From Streptomyces tuirus (lineage in GTDB: Bacteria > Actinomycetota > Actinomycetes > Streptomycetales > Streptomycetaceae), in the NCBI RefSeq assembly GCF_014701095.1, contig NZ_AP023439.1, positions 7,118,001 to 7,182,000 of the forward strand: a stretch of 64,000 nucleotides of DNA. The letters run 5' to 3'. Positions within the stretch are counted from its first letter, which is position 1; each line of letters begins with the position of its first letter. Position numbers and translations under genes: made by a program. The notes under the pieces were generated by a model that saw nothing but the letters and a program-made list of their open reading frames with translations, did no database searches and was not told the origin of the DNA. Positions 41,664 to 49,867 of this stretch are shown here, piece by piece.

Positions 41664-42128
41664 ATGATCGACCACCTGGACGGGGCAGTGATACCGACTG
41701 GTTTCGACGTGCCCGTGGAACCGCTGCGGCGGGCGGCACACTACACCGGCGAGCAGGGCTGCATCGCCGAGGCGCGGTCCTTCGCCGCGCTCTTTCTCGA
41801 CCAGCTCAGGACCGAGTGGTGCGCACAGATCGACGAGCGCGTCGACGGCGCCGTGCTGCTGGTCGTGAGCGAACTGATCACCAACGCCGACCGGCACAGC
41901 AACGGGCCGTACATCCTGGAGCTCGTCGGCACCGACGCCGCGGTGACGGTCTCCGTCTACGACAGCAGCTCCGCACTGCCCCGGATCTTCCCCCGCAACC
42001 CCGAGCGCATCGGCCGGCACGGCCTGGAGATCGTCCACGCGCTCGCGGAGCAGGTCAGCGTGGAACGGGTGCCGGTGGGCAAGCGCGTGCGCGCCGTGCT
42101 GCCGCTCTCCGGCACGAACCAGGGCTGA
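41664..42128 (+). CDS. RsbW-like anti-sigma / ATP-binding kinase
   Basis: 154-residue GHKL ATPase-fold protein of the anti-sigma regulatory kinase type (RsbW/SpoIIAB-like). N-box and G-boxes are VVSELITNADRHSNG, VYDSSSALPRIF and RIGRHGLEIVHALAEQVSV. Such proteins bind and inactivate a sigma factor and phosphorylate an anti-anti-sigma factor. It converges with the SigB/F-type sigma gene, a plausible target. ATG 41664 has GAGAGAAAAGA upstream. No STAS gene is adjacent. Confidence 0.85.
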   Translation: MIDHLDGAVIPTGFDVPVEPLRRAAHYTGEQGCIAEARSFAALFLDQLRTEWCAQIDERVDGAVLLVVSELITNADRHSNGPYILELVGTDAAVTVSVYDSSSALPRIFPRNPERIGRHGLEIVHALAEQVSVERVPVGKRVRAVLPLSGTNQG

Positions 42129-42171
42129 GACACCGTCGCGGCCGGGCGGAATCCGGAGGCGGCTCACGGTC

Positions 42172-42211
42172 GCGGGTGCCGCCCCACTCCCGCGTGGGGG
42201 ACGGCACCCGC
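42172..42211. terminator. bidirectional hairpin terminator
   Basis: GCGGGTGCCG (42172-42181) pairs with CGGCACCCGC (42202-42211), and the inner CCCCAC pairs with GTGGGG. It lies between the convergent RsbW-like and sigma factor genes. Confidence 0.8.
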
Positions 42212-42227
42212 TGGTCGGACGAGGCGG

Positions 42228-43151
42228 TCAGGCGCAGCCCAGCTCGCCCAGCATGCCCTCGCGCAGTCGCATGATGATCCGCTTGATCAGGCGGGAGACG
42301 TGCATCTGTGAGCAGCCGAGCTGCTCACCGATCTCCGCCTGGGTGGCCTCCTCCACGAACCGCATGTGGATGATCTGCCGGTCGCGCTCGCTCAGCTCCG
42401 CCATGAGCGGCGCCAGCGAATGGAAGTCCTCGACGAGCCGCAGCCCGTCCTCCTCCACACCGATGAAGTCGGCCAGGACCGCCTCGCCGCCCTCCGGGCC
42501 GTCGCCGGTCAGGGCGGCGTCCAGCGACGACGAGTTGTACCCGTTCGCCGCGATCTGCCCCTCCACGACCTCGCGCTCGGAGATGTTCATCAGGGTCGCC
42601 AGCTCGGCGACCGTCGGCTCCCGGTCCAGACGGCTGGCGAGCTCCTCACGGGCCTTGGCCAGCTCCACGCGCAGCTCCTGGAGGCGCCGCGGCACGTGCA
42701 CCGCCCAGGTGGTGTCCCGGAAGAACCGCTTGATCTCGCCGACGATGTACGGCAGCGCGAAGGAGGTGAACTCGACCTCGCGCGAGAGCTCGAACCGGTC
42801 GATGGCCTTGATCAGGCCGATCATGCCGGTCTGGACGATGTCCTCCATGTCGTCGCCGCGCCCCCGGAACCGGCCGGCGGCGAAGCGTACGAGCGACATG
42901 TTCATCTCGATCAGGGTGTTGCGCGCGTACTGGTACTCGTGCGTTCCCTCTTCGAGTTCCGTCAGGCGCTGGAAGAACTGGCGGGACAGCTGCCTCGCGT
43001 CCCGCGGGGCCACGGACCGCGGGTCCACGATGCCCGGCAGTGCTCCGTCACCCGCGCCGGCCTCGGTGTTCTCCTCGACGACCTGTGCCTTCGACCGGAT
43101 CACGGCGGTCTCCATTACCTCTCCCACGAACGTCGCGGCGGACATCTGCAT
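42228..43151 (-). CDS. SigB/SigF-family RNA polymerase sigma factor
   Basis: 307-residue group 3 sigma factor. Region 2 is RNTLIEMNMSLVRFAAGRFR then DDMEDIVQTGMIGLIKAIDR and VEFTSFALPYIVGEIKRFF; region 3 includes VPRRLQELRVELAKAREEL; region 4 ends with the recognition helix TQAEIGEQLGCSQMHVSRLI. Relatives govern stress and septation genes in Streptomyces. ATG 43151 has GGGAG 5 bases upstream; ATG 43193 or GTG 43190 are alternatives with GGAGGG very close. It is divergent from popR and converges on the RsbW-like gene, which may control it. Confidence 0.9.
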   Translation of the reverse strand: MQMSAATFVGEVMETAVIRSKAQVVEENTEAGAGDGALPGIVDPRSVAPRDARQLSRQFFQRLTELEEGTHEYQYARNTLIEMNMSLVRFAAGRFRGRGDDMEDIVQTGMIGLIKAIDRFELSREVEFTSFALPYIVGEIKRFFRDTTWAVHVPRRLQELRVELAKAREELASRLDREPTVAELATLMNISEREVVEGQIAANGYNSSSLDAALTGDGPEGGEAVLADFIGVEEDGLRLVEDFHSLAPLMAELSERDRQIIHMRFVEEATQAEIGEQLGCSQMHVSRLIKRIIMRLREGMLGELGCA

Positions 43152-43319
43152 AGGTACTCCCGGGTTGCGGGTACCCGGGTTGACGCGCACCATGCCCTCC
43201 GATTGTGCCCTGGGCGAAATCGGGCGGAATGTTCCCTTCCGTCTCCTGTGGCAGGTGATTCCACCCAGGGCGGAACGCCGGGCCCTTCCCCCGGCGGCCG
43301 GGATTCCTAGGCTGGAGAA

Positions 43320-43733
43320 GTGAGCAACCACCTGCCGAACGAAGCCCGAGTCATCCCCCTGCGCCCGCACGGTGCGCGCCCCTCCGGCGCAGCGCCGCGC
43401 CAGGCGCGCCCGGCCCCCGCCGCGAAGGAGCCGCTGTGGCGGGACCTCGTGGGCGACGTCCTGCGCCGTGAACGCCTCGCTCAGGAGCGCACCTTGAAGG
43501 ACGTCGCCGATGAGGCACGGATCTCCGTGCCCTATCTCTCGGAGGTGGAGCGCGGCCGCAAGGAGGCCTCCTCGGAGGTCCTCGCGGCCGCCGCCCGCGC
43601 CCTCGGACTGGGCCTCGGCGACCTGCTCACGAGGGCGCAGGGCGAACTGACCCGCGTCACCTCGCGCTACACGGCCGGCAGTCGCCGCGGGGCCACCATG
43701 TCGTCGCGCGACGGCATGTGCCTGGCCGCCTGA
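43320..43733 (+). CDS. popR: PopR, activator of clpP3-clpP4
   Basis: 137-residue XRE-family activator related to ClgR. The helix-turn-helix reads LRRERLAQERTLKDVADEAR then ISVPYLSEVERGRKEASSEV. The protein ends in CLAA; in S. lividans PopR and ClgR a C-terminal Ala-Ala makes the regulator a ClpP1/ClpP2 substrate, so loss of ClpP1P2 activity stabilises PopR and turns on clpP3P4. TAGGCT at 43308-43313 lies 6 bases before GTG 43320, suggesting a leaderless or near-leaderless start. It converges on clpP4. Perfect PopR boxes are found upstream of clpP3. Confidence 0.93.
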   Translation: MSNHLPNEARVIPLRPHGARPSGAAPRQARPAPAAKEPLWRDLVGDVLRRERLAQERTLKDVADEARISVPYLSEVERGRKEASSEVLAAAARALGLGLGDLLTRAQGELTRVTSRYTAGSRRGATMSSRDGMCLAA

Positions 43734-43745
43734 GCCGTATCTCCG

Positions 43746-43777
43746 GCCGGCGCCTCAGACCTTGACGAGGCGCCGGC
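43746..43777. terminator. hairpin between popR and clpP4
   Basis: Perfect 11-base stem GCCGGCGCCTC (43746-43756) / GAGGCGCCGGC (43767-43777) with a 10-base loop, overlapping the 3' end of clpP4 and following the popR stop. Likely shared terminator. Confidence 0.65.
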
Positions 43778-44360
43778 TGAGCACCTCGTCGGCCAGCCCG
43801 TAACCCACCGCCTCCCGCGCGGTGAACACCTTGTCGCGGTCCATGTCGGCCCGCAGGGCCGTCACGTCGTGGTGGGTGTGCCGCGCCAGCACCTCCTCCA
43901 CCTGGGAGCGGATCCGCACCATCTCCTTGGCCTGGAGCGCCAGATCGGACACCATGCCGCGCTGCCCGCCCGCGGCCGGCTGTCCGAGCAGCACCCGCGA
44001 GTGCTCCAGCACGAACCGCCGCCCGGGGTCCCCGCCGGCCAGCAGCACGGCCGCCGTGGAGGCCGCCTGCCCGACGCAGAACGTGGAGATCGGCGCCTGG
44101 ACGAACGTCATGGTGTCGTAGATCGCCATGAGCGAGGTGAACGAGCCGCCCGGCGAGTTGATGTAGATCGCGATCTCGCTCTCCGGGGAGGACGACTCCA
44201 GGTGGAGGAGCTGGGCGATGACGACGTTGGCGACGCCGTCGTCGATCTCGGTGCCGAGGAAGATGATCCGCTCCGACAGCAGCCGGCTGAACACGTCGTA
44301 GGACCGTTCGCCCTGCGGGGTGCGCTCGACGACGTTCGGAATCGTGTACGTACCCATCAC
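43755..44360 (-). CDS. clpP4: ClpP4, ClpP subunit lacking the catalytic histidine
   Basis: 201-residue ClpP-family subunit, second gene of the clpP3-clpP4 operon. The serine is present (S101 in GQAASTAAV) and an aspartate lies in DMDRDKVFT (D176), but the residue aligned with the catalytic histidine is glycine: 25 residues after S101 the sequence reads VLLGQPAAG (G126) instead of MxHQP. A nearby H120 cannot be aligned with the triad. It may be a structural or regulatory ring partner of ClpP3. The GTG start overlaps the clpP3 stop by GTGA, so the two are translationally coupled. Confidence 0.93.
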   Translation of the reverse strand: MMGTYTIPNVVERTPQGERSYDVFSRLLSERIIFLGTEIDDGVANVVIAQLLHLESSSPESEIAIYINSPGGSFTSLMAIYDTMTFVQAPISTFCVGQAASTAAVLLAGGDPGRRFVLEHSRVLLGQPAAGGQRGMVSDLALQAKEMVRIRSQVEEVLARHTHHDVTALRADMDRDKVFTAREAVGYGLADEVLSRRLVKV

Positions 44361-44998
44361 TGCAGCCCCATCCTGCGCCGGGTGGCCGCCGGGCGGACGT
44401 CCGCGAGGGACTCCACCACCCGGTCCACCATGCCGTACTCCCTGGCCTCCTCGGCCGTGAACCAGCGGTCGCGGTCACCGTCCCGGGAGATGGTCTCCGG
44501 GCTCTGGCCGGTGTGCTCGGCGGTGATCCGCTCGATGGTCCGCTTGGTGAACTCCAGGTTCTGCGCCTGGATTTCGATGTCGGCGGTCGTGCCGCCGATG
44601 CCCGCCGACGGCTGGTGCATCATGATCCGCGCGTTCGGCAGGGCGTAGCGCTTGCCCGGCGCGCCGACGCTCAGCAGGAACTGGCCCATGCTGGCCGCGA
44701 AGCCCATGGCCAGCGTGGAGACGTCGTTGGGGATCAGCCGCATCGTGTCGTAGATGGCGAGGCCCGCGTGCACCGCGCCGCCCGGGCTGTTGATGTACAG
44801 ACTGATGTCGGTGTGGGCGTCCTCCGCGGACAGGATGAGCAACTGGGAGCAGACTCGGTTGGCGGAGACCTCGTCGACCTGGGTGCCCAGCAGCACGATG
44901 CGCTGCGCCAGCAGCTGGGCGGCCAGATGGTCGTCGAACCGGGTCGGAGGGGTGTCGCCCTCCTCCGCCCGGGGGGCGAGTGTCGTGAGTGGAGTCAT
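44357..44998 (-). CDS. clpP3: ClpP3 protease subunit
   Basis: 213-residue ClpP serine protease subunit with a complete triad: S103 (GFAASMGQF), H128 (MMHQPSAG) and D177 (GDRDRWFT). It forms part of the second ClpP system of Streptomyces, expressed when ClpP1P2 fails. It is first in the operon with clpP4 and is preceded by tandem PopR boxes. ATG 44998 follows an AGGAGAA ribosome site. The active ring is likely a ClpP3-ClpP4 heteromer working with Clp ATPases. Confidence 0.95.
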   Translation of the reverse strand: MTPLTTLAPRAEEGDTPPTRFDDHLAAQLLAQRIVLLGTQVDEVSANRVCSQLLILSAEDAHTDISLYINSPGGAVHAGLAIYDTMRLIPNDVSTLAMGFAASMGQFLLSVGAPGKRYALPNARIMMHQPSAGIGGTTADIEIQAQNLEFTKRTIERITAEHTGQSPETISRDGDRDRWFTAEEAREYGMVDRVVESLADVRPAATRRRMGLQ

Positions 44999-45093
44999 CG
45001 GTTCTCCTCGTCGCGGCGACAGGTGCCGCGGACAGGTCGGGGATGTGCCGTCGACTCCACTCTTGACCCAGGGCGATGCCCGCGAACGGTTTC

Positions 45094-45123
45094 TCTGCCC
45101 TCGGCAGATCCGCTACCGGCAGA
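45094..45123. promoter_or_regulatory. tandem PopR boxes upstream of clpP3
   Basis: TCTGCCCTCGGCAGA (45094-45108) is a perfect TCTGCC-N3-GGCAGA, the PopR recognition palindrome known from S. lividans. Immediately adjacent is a second, partly degenerate box TCCGCTACCGGCAGA (45109-45123). They lie about 100 bases upstream of the clpP3 ATG, in the right place for an activator. Confidence 0.88.
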
Positions 45124-45133
45124 GTCCGAACGC

Positions 45134-46339
45134 TCAGCCCTTCTCGCGCAACTGCCGGAAGAACGCCCGCACATCACCGACCAGCAGGTCCGGCTTCTCC
45201 ATCGCCGCGAAGTGCCCGCCGTGGCCGAACTCCGTCCAGTGGACGAGGTTCTCCGTCCGCTCGGCCCTGTGGCGCAGCGGGATCTGGGGATCGCCGAAGA
45301 AGGACGCCACCCCGGTCGGCGTGGTGGACGGCTCCTGCGGGGCGGCGATCCGCTCGCCCCGGGCGTGGGCACGCTCGTGGTAGAGCCGGGCGGAGGAACC
45401 CGCCGTGCCCGTCAGCCAGTACAGCATCACGTTCGTGAGCATCAGGTCCCGGTCGACGGCCTCCTCGGGCACCTCCCCGGAGTCCGTCCACTCCTGGAAC
45501 TTCTCGACGATCCAGGCCAGTTGCCCCACCGGGGAGTCCGTGAGCGCGTAGGACAGGGTCTGCGGCCGGGTGGACTGCACATGGAAGTAGCCCGTCCCGT
45601 CGCGGGACCATTCCCGCCACCGCCGCCACGAGGTGAGCGTGCGCTCGCGCTCCGCGGGGCCCAGCGCCTCCAGTTCCCCGGCGGTCGGCTCGGTGGCGGC
45701 CTGCGCGCCGGGCAGCAGATTGAGGTGGACGCCGACGACCCGGCCGGGGTGGACGCGCCCCAGCTCGCGGGAGATGGCCGCACCCCAGTCGCCGCCCTGG
45801 GCGCCGAACCTCTCGTAGCCGAGGCGGGTCATCAGCTCGGCCCACGCGTCGGCGATCCGGCGCGCCTCCCAGCCCGTCTCCCGGGTGGGGCCGGAGAACC
45901 CGAAGCCGGGAATGCTCGGCAGTACCACGTGGAAGGCGTCGGCCGGATCGCCGCCGTGGGCGGCCGGGTCCGTCAGCGGCCCCACGATGTCGGTGAACTC
46001 GACGATCGACCCCGGCCAGCCGTGCGTGACGATCAGCGGGGTGGCGTCGGGCTCGGGGGAGCGGATGTGCGCGAAGTGCACCCGGGCGCCGTCGATCTCG
46101 GTGGTGAACTGCGGCCAGGCGTTCAGCCGCGCCTCGGCGGCCCGCCAGTCGTACGCGTGGCGCCAGTACCGCACCAGCTCGTGCAGATAGTCCGACGGAA
46201 CGCCGTACGTCCAGCCCACGCCGGGCAGCTCGTCCGGCCACCGGGTCCGGTCGAGGCGGTCGTGGAGGTCGTCGAGGTCGCTCTGCGGTACGTCGACACG
46301 GAAGGGACGGATGCCGTTGTCGGCGGGCGTGGACGTCAT
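45134..46339 (-). CDS. epoxide hydrolase (EHN + alpha/beta hydrolase)
   Basis: 401-residue epoxide hydrolase with the eukaryotic-type N-terminal EHN domain (about 10-115; IRPFRVDVPQSDLDDLHDRL) and an alpha/beta hydrolase core. The oxyanion HGWPGS motif reads IVTHGWPGSIVEF, the nucleophilic aspartate lies in GAQGGDWGAA, and the base histidine in GHGGHFAAME. Such enzymes open epoxides to diols in detoxification or secondary metabolism. ATG 46339 starts the domain. Its 3' end abuts the PopR-box region. Confidence 0.93.
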   Translation of the reverse strand: MTSTPADNGIRPFRVDVPQSDLDDLHDRLDRTRWPDELPGVGWTYGVPSDYLHELVRYWRHAYDWRAAEARLNAWPQFTTEIDGARVHFAHIRSPEPDATPLIVTHGWPGSIVEFTDIVGPLTDPAAHGGDPADAFHVVLPSIPGFGFSGPTRETGWEARRIADAWAELMTRLGYERFGAQGGDWGAAISRELGRVHPGRVVGVHLNLLPGAQAATEPTAGELEALGPAERERTLTSWRRWREWSRDGTGYFHVQSTRPQTLSYALTDSPVGQLAWIVEKFQEWTDSGEVPEEAVDRDLMLTNVMLYWLTGTAGSSARLYHERAHARGERIAAPQEPSTTPTGVASFFGDPQIPLRHRAERTENLVHWTEFGHGGHFAAMEKPDLLVGDVRAFFRQLREKG

Positions 46340-46463
46340 GGCGGGGAGCCTAGTTCCGAACGGTGTAGCGGCCACGTGGATTTTGCCGGCCGCCCGGCCG
46401 ATGAGTTCCAGGGCCCTGGCCGGTCGACAGTGGTGACAGCGTTCCACTCCTGGAGGAGGACTC

Positions 46464-46946
46464 ATGACCACCGACGGTTTCACCACGTGTCTCTGGTTCG
46501 ACGGCCAGGCCGAGGAGGCCGCCCATTTCTACGTCTCGGTCTTCAAGAACTCCAGCGTCGGCAAGATCGCGCGCTATCCCGAGGGAGCGCCCCAGGCCGC
46601 CGGCACCGTGATGACCGTCGAGTTCACGGCCAACGGGCACCGCTTCCTCGGGCTCAACGGCGGCCCCGAGTTCACGTTCAGCGAGGCCACCTCCTTCATG
46701 CTGTTCTGCGAGAACCAGGAGGAGATCGACTACTACTGGACGAGGCTCACCGAGAACGGCGGCGAGCCCGGCCCCTGCGGCTGGCTCAAGGACCGGTTCG
46801 GCGTGTCCTGGCAGGTCGTCCCGGACCGGCTCGACGCGATGATCACCGACCCGGATCCCGAGAAGGCGGCCCGCGTCACCCAGGCGTTCATGGCGATGAG
46901 CAAGTTCGACATCGCGGCCCTGGAGAAGGCTTACGCGGGCGAGTGA
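46464..46946 (+). CDS. PhnB-like VOC family protein
   Basis: 160-residue VOC-fold protein of the PhnB / 3-demethylubiquinone-methyltransferase-like group: TTCLWFDGQAEEAAHFYVSV, GTVMTVEFTANGHRFLGLNG, FSEATSFMLFCENQEEIDYY and WLKDRFGVSWQVVPDRL. It starts at ATG with GGAGGA 8 bases upstream. It is divergent from the epoxide hydrolase gene. Enzymatic role unknown. Confidence 0.92.
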   Translation: MTTDGFTTCLWFDGQAEEAAHFYVSVFKNSSVGKIARYPEGAPQAAGTVMTVEFTANGHRFLGLNGGPEFTFSEATSFMLFCENQEEIDYYWTRLTENGGEPGPCGWLKDRFGVSWQVVPDRLDAMITDPDPEKAARVTQAFMAMSKFDIAALEKAYAGE

Positions 46947-46980
46947 CGTGCCGCCCACAGGGGCGGAAGCGCCTCCCACA

Positions 46981-47002
46981 GGGGCGGACCCGGCTCCGCC
47001 CC
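46981..47002. terminator. hairpin terminator between convergent genes
   Basis: GGGGCGGA (46981-46988) pairs with TCCGCCCC (46995-47002) over a 6-base loop. A direct repeat CCCACAGGGGCGGA occurs just before and within it (46964-46977 and 46975-46988 region). It separates the VOC gene from the phosphotransferase. Confidence 0.65.
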
Positions 47003-47024
47003 GGCTCCTACGCCGCCCCCGCCC

Positions 47025-47900
47025 CTACGCCGTCTCGGCCAGGATCTCCCCGATCACATGCCGGGAGTTCTCCGCGACCGGCGGGTTCGTGTCCCAGTAG
47101 TACGGCAGGGCGATGACCGCGATCGACAGGGCCCAGCCCCGGGCCCGTGCCCACTCGGCCTCACCGGCGCCCACGGCCTCGCGCAGGACACCGCGGGCCT
47201 CGGCGGGCAGCACACACCAGGCGCCGATGAGGTCGACGGCCGGATCGCCGACCCCCACCGTGCCGAAGTCGATCACGGCGCTGAGCCGTCCGCCCGTGAC
47301 CAGGAGGTTCCCGGCCATCAGGTCGCCGTGGGCCCACACCGGCGGCCCCGTGTGCTCCGGGGCGCGCAGGGCCGACTCCCACGCCTTCGTCACCGCGGCG
47401 GTGTCGACCCGCCCCGCCAGCCGCGCGAGCGCCTCGCGCAGGAACGGCTCCCGTGCCGCCAGCGGCACTCCCCGGTAACCCGGCGGGCCCTCGGACGCGT
47501 CGATCGCGCGCAGGGCCGTGACATACGCCGCCAGGTCCTCGGCGAGCGGCACGGGTTCCTCGAGCGCGCCGGGCACCGGGTTGTGGCCGTCCAGCCAGCC
47601 GTACACCGACCAGGGCCAGGGAAACCGGCCGTCGGGCTCGCCCCGCCCGAGGGGCTCGGGGGAGGCGGCGGGCAGCGCGGGGGCCAGCCGGGGCAGCCAG
47701 TACAGCTCGTGGGTGATGGCGTCCACGGCGCGGGGGTGCCGGGGGAGCCGTACCACCTTGTCCGCACCGAGGCGGAACATGGCGTTCTCCGTCCCGGAGG
47801 ACTCCAGGCGCCGCAGGGGCAGTCCGGCCCACTGCGGGAACTGCTCCGTGATCAGCCGGCCGACCAGCGGGACGTCGACGGCCAGCTCGTCCTCATGCAT
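47025..47900 (-). CDS. aminoglycoside phosphotransferase-fold kinase
   Basis: 291-residue APH-fold kinase of the macrolide/aminoglycoside phosphotransferase-like group. Motifs are GTENAMFRLGADKVVRLPR (nucleotide-binding strands), YGWLDGHNPV, the catalytic loop VWAHGDLMAGNLL and the metal-binding VIDFGTVGVGDPAVDL. ATG 47900 (MHEDELAVDVPLVGRL) matches the usual family start; in-frame ATGs at 47915 and 47924 are alternatives. It lies just downstream of the SGNH lipoprotein gene on the same strand. The substrate is unknown and resistance is not implied. Confidence 0.9.
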   Translation of the reverse strand: MHEDELAVDVPLVGRLITEQFPQWAGLPLRRLESSGTENAMFRLGADKVVRLPRHPRAVDAITHELYWLPRLAPALPAASPEPLGRGEPDGRFPWPWSVYGWLDGHNPVPGALEEPVPLAEDLAAYVTALRAIDASEGPPGYRGVPLAAREPFLREALARLAGRVDTAAVTKAWESALRAPEHTGPPVWAHGDLMAGNLLVTGGRLSAVIDFGTVGVGDPAVDLIGAWCVLPAEARGVLREAVGAGEAEWARARGWALSIAVIALPYYWDTNPPVAENSRHVIGEILAETA

Positions 47901-47932
47901 TCGCACCGCGCACATGGCGCCCATTCGAGCGG

Positions 47933-48832
47933 TCAACGCGCCGCCTGTCGAACGGTTTTGGTGACCTCCCGGGCCAGCCGCAGGATCCCCGGGGAGCGGA
48001 CCGGGCAGGGCTTCGGCCTGCTGGTGGTGGGCGCCAGACAGAAGTGCAGGTAGTCGTCGTCGCGGTGCAGGGCGGTGCGGTCGCGGCCGGGCTGGGTGCA
48101 CAGGCCGCGGTGGGCACGCTCGTAGGCCGTGCACGGCAGGGACCGCGTCCAGGTGTAACGGCCGCCGGCCGGGCTCACCGCCTTCCCGGCGTCCGCCACC
48201 AGGTCCCCCGAGGCGGCGGCCCGCTTCTCGTAGAGCGCGTTGACACGCCGGACCCGGTCGGGGGTGATCGGATCCGGGCCCTGCGCCACCCAGACGATCC
48301 GCGGCCGGCTGCCGCCCCCGGCCGCGGCGATCTGCTCGGTGAGCCGCCGGGCGTCGGCGTCGTAGCGGCTGAAGTACCGGGCCGGGGACTTGTCGTAGGT
48401 GATGCCGTCCATGCACGGCGTGTAGCCCCAGGAGTTCCCCCAGAACTGCAGGACCACGACGTCGGGCCGCAGCCTGCGCACCAGCGCGGCGGCCTTGTCC
48501 GCGGCCGGGACCAGGGAACGGTCGGCCGTGCCCTCCAGGTAGTCGCACAGGGTGGTGCCGGAGTACGGGGCGCCGGTGTACTTCGCCCTCAGATCCCGGC
48601 GCAGCTCCTCGCCCAGGACCTTCTGGCCCTCCATCGCCAGCGAGTCGCCGAGGTACAGCACCGTCGGCGCCTTCCCCGGCCGCGGGCCGGGGGAGGCGGG
48701 GGCGCGCTGGTGGGTGGTCGTCGACGCGTGCGGCGCTGCCGGTGCCGGCTCCTCGGGTGCGGACGCGGGATCCCCGCACCCGCCGAGGAGCATCCCGGCC
48801 AGCAGTGCTCCCACGACCCACGGCTTGCGCAT
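47933..48832 (-). CDS. SGNH-hydrolase-like lipoprotein
   Basis: 299-residue predicted lipoprotein with the lipobox LLGGC at about 16-20. A Ser/Pro-rich spacer follows, then an SGNH/GDSL-type domain starting TVLYLGDSLAMEGQKVL (Block I Ser). Later come VVVLQFWGNSWGYTPC (Asn block) and RDDDYLHFCLAP (Asp-x-x-His block). It may be an esterase or O-acyl-modifying enzyme at the cell surface. ATG 48832 has GGGAG 9 bases upstream. The phosphotransferase gene follows directly and may be cotranscribed. Confidence 0.87.
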   Translation of the reverse strand: MRKPWVVGALLAGMLLGGCGDPASAPEEPAPAAPHASTTTHQRAPASPGPRPGKAPTVLYLGDSLAMEGQKVLGEELRRDLRAKYTGAPYSGTTLCDYLEGTADRSLVPAADKAAALVRRLRPDVVVLQFWGNSWGYTPCMDGITYDKSPARYFSRYDADARRLTEQIAAAGGGSRPRIVWVAQGPDPITPDRVRRVNALYEKRAAASGDLVADAGKAVSPAGGRYTWTRSLPCTAYERAHRGLCTQPGRDRTALHRDDDYLHFCLAPTTSRPKPCPVRSPGILRLAREVTKTVRQAAR

Positions 48833-49018
48833 ACGGCAACTCCCGCCCCGGCCACCGAAAGGGCACTCAGGCAAGCACAGCCGGGCGCCGGAGGGAAGAC
48901 GCCCGCCGTGCGGCGGCCCACTCGACGCGCGAGCAGGCCCCCGGGTGACTAGCGTGAGGAAGCGGACGATTCCACTCAGACCCCACTCAGATCCACTCAT
49001 TCGGAGAGGGCCGCAGCC

Positions 49019-49816
49019 ATGGCCGTGCAACCTGAAGGAACCCCGTGCTGGGCCGACGCGATGTTCAGTGACCTCGAAGGGGCCAAGAGCTTCTACGGCG
49101 AGGTCCTCGGCTGGACCTTCGCCGAGGCGTCCGCGGAGTTCGGCAACTACACGGAGGCCTCCGTGAACGGCAAGGCGGTCGCCGCCGTCGTCCCGCCCAT
49201 GCCCGGCCAGGAGGGCCTGTCGCAGTGGTGCCTCTACTTCGCGTCCCGGGACGCCGCCGCCACCGCTGCCAGGATCCGTGATCACGGCGGCGAGGTGCTG
49301 ATGGAGCCGATGCAGGTCGCCGACTTCGGCACCATGTGCCTGGCCCGCAGCCCCGATGGCGTCGTCTTCGGCGTCTGGCAGGCGGGCACCCACGAGGGCT
49401 TCCAGGCGATGGGAGAGCCCGGCGCCTACACCTGGGCGGAGGTCTTCACCCGCGAGCCGGAGAAGTCCGACGCGTTCTTCCCCGCCGTCTTCTCCTACCG
49501 GCAGCGGGACATGCGGGACGGCGAGATGGACTTCCGGATCTACGACCTGGGCGACCGCACGGTGCTGGGCCGGATGAAGATGGGCGAGGAGTTCCCGCCC
49601 GAGGTGCAGCCGTACATCAACGTCTACTTCGGCGTCGAGGACTGCGACGAGGCCGTGGCGAGGGCCGGCAAACTCGGCGGCGTGCTGCGGTTCGGCCCGA
49701 TGACCACCCCCTTCGGCCGGTTCGCGGCGATCAGCGACCCGCAAGGGGCGAACTTCTCGGTGATCGACACCGCGACGACCGAGGGCGAGATGCCGAAGCT
49801 GACCGACGTGGCGTAG
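49019..49816 (+). CDS. two-domain VOC family protein
   Basis: 265-residue tandem VOC-fold protein of the type common in actinobacteria (CFP-30B-like). Repeat 1 begins PCWADAMFSDLEGAKSFYGE and repeat 2 begins AYTWAEVFTREPEKSDAFFP. Later motifs are VQPYINVYFGVEDCDEAV and FGRFAAISDPQGANFSVID. Start ATG 49019 with GGAGAGG upstream. Function unknown; relatives are annotated as glyoxalase or hydroxylase without proof. Confidence 0.9.
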   Translation: MAVQPEGTPCWADAMFSDLEGAKSFYGEVLGWTFAEASAEFGNYTEASVNGKAVAAVVPPMPGQEGLSQWCLYFASRDAAATAARIRDHGGEVLMEPMQVADFGTMCLARSPDGVVFGVWQAGTHEGFQAMGEPGAYTWAEVFTREPEKSDAFFPAVFSYRQRDMRDGEMDFRIYDLGDRTVLGRMKMGEEFPPEVQPYINVYFGVEDCDEAVARAGKLGGVLRFGPMTTPFGRFAAISDPQGANFSVIDTATTEGEMPKLTDVA

Positions 49817-49867
49817 GGCCCGGACCTCTCGGCCGGGGGGCCCGCGCGGCATGGCATGATCGAGCGC

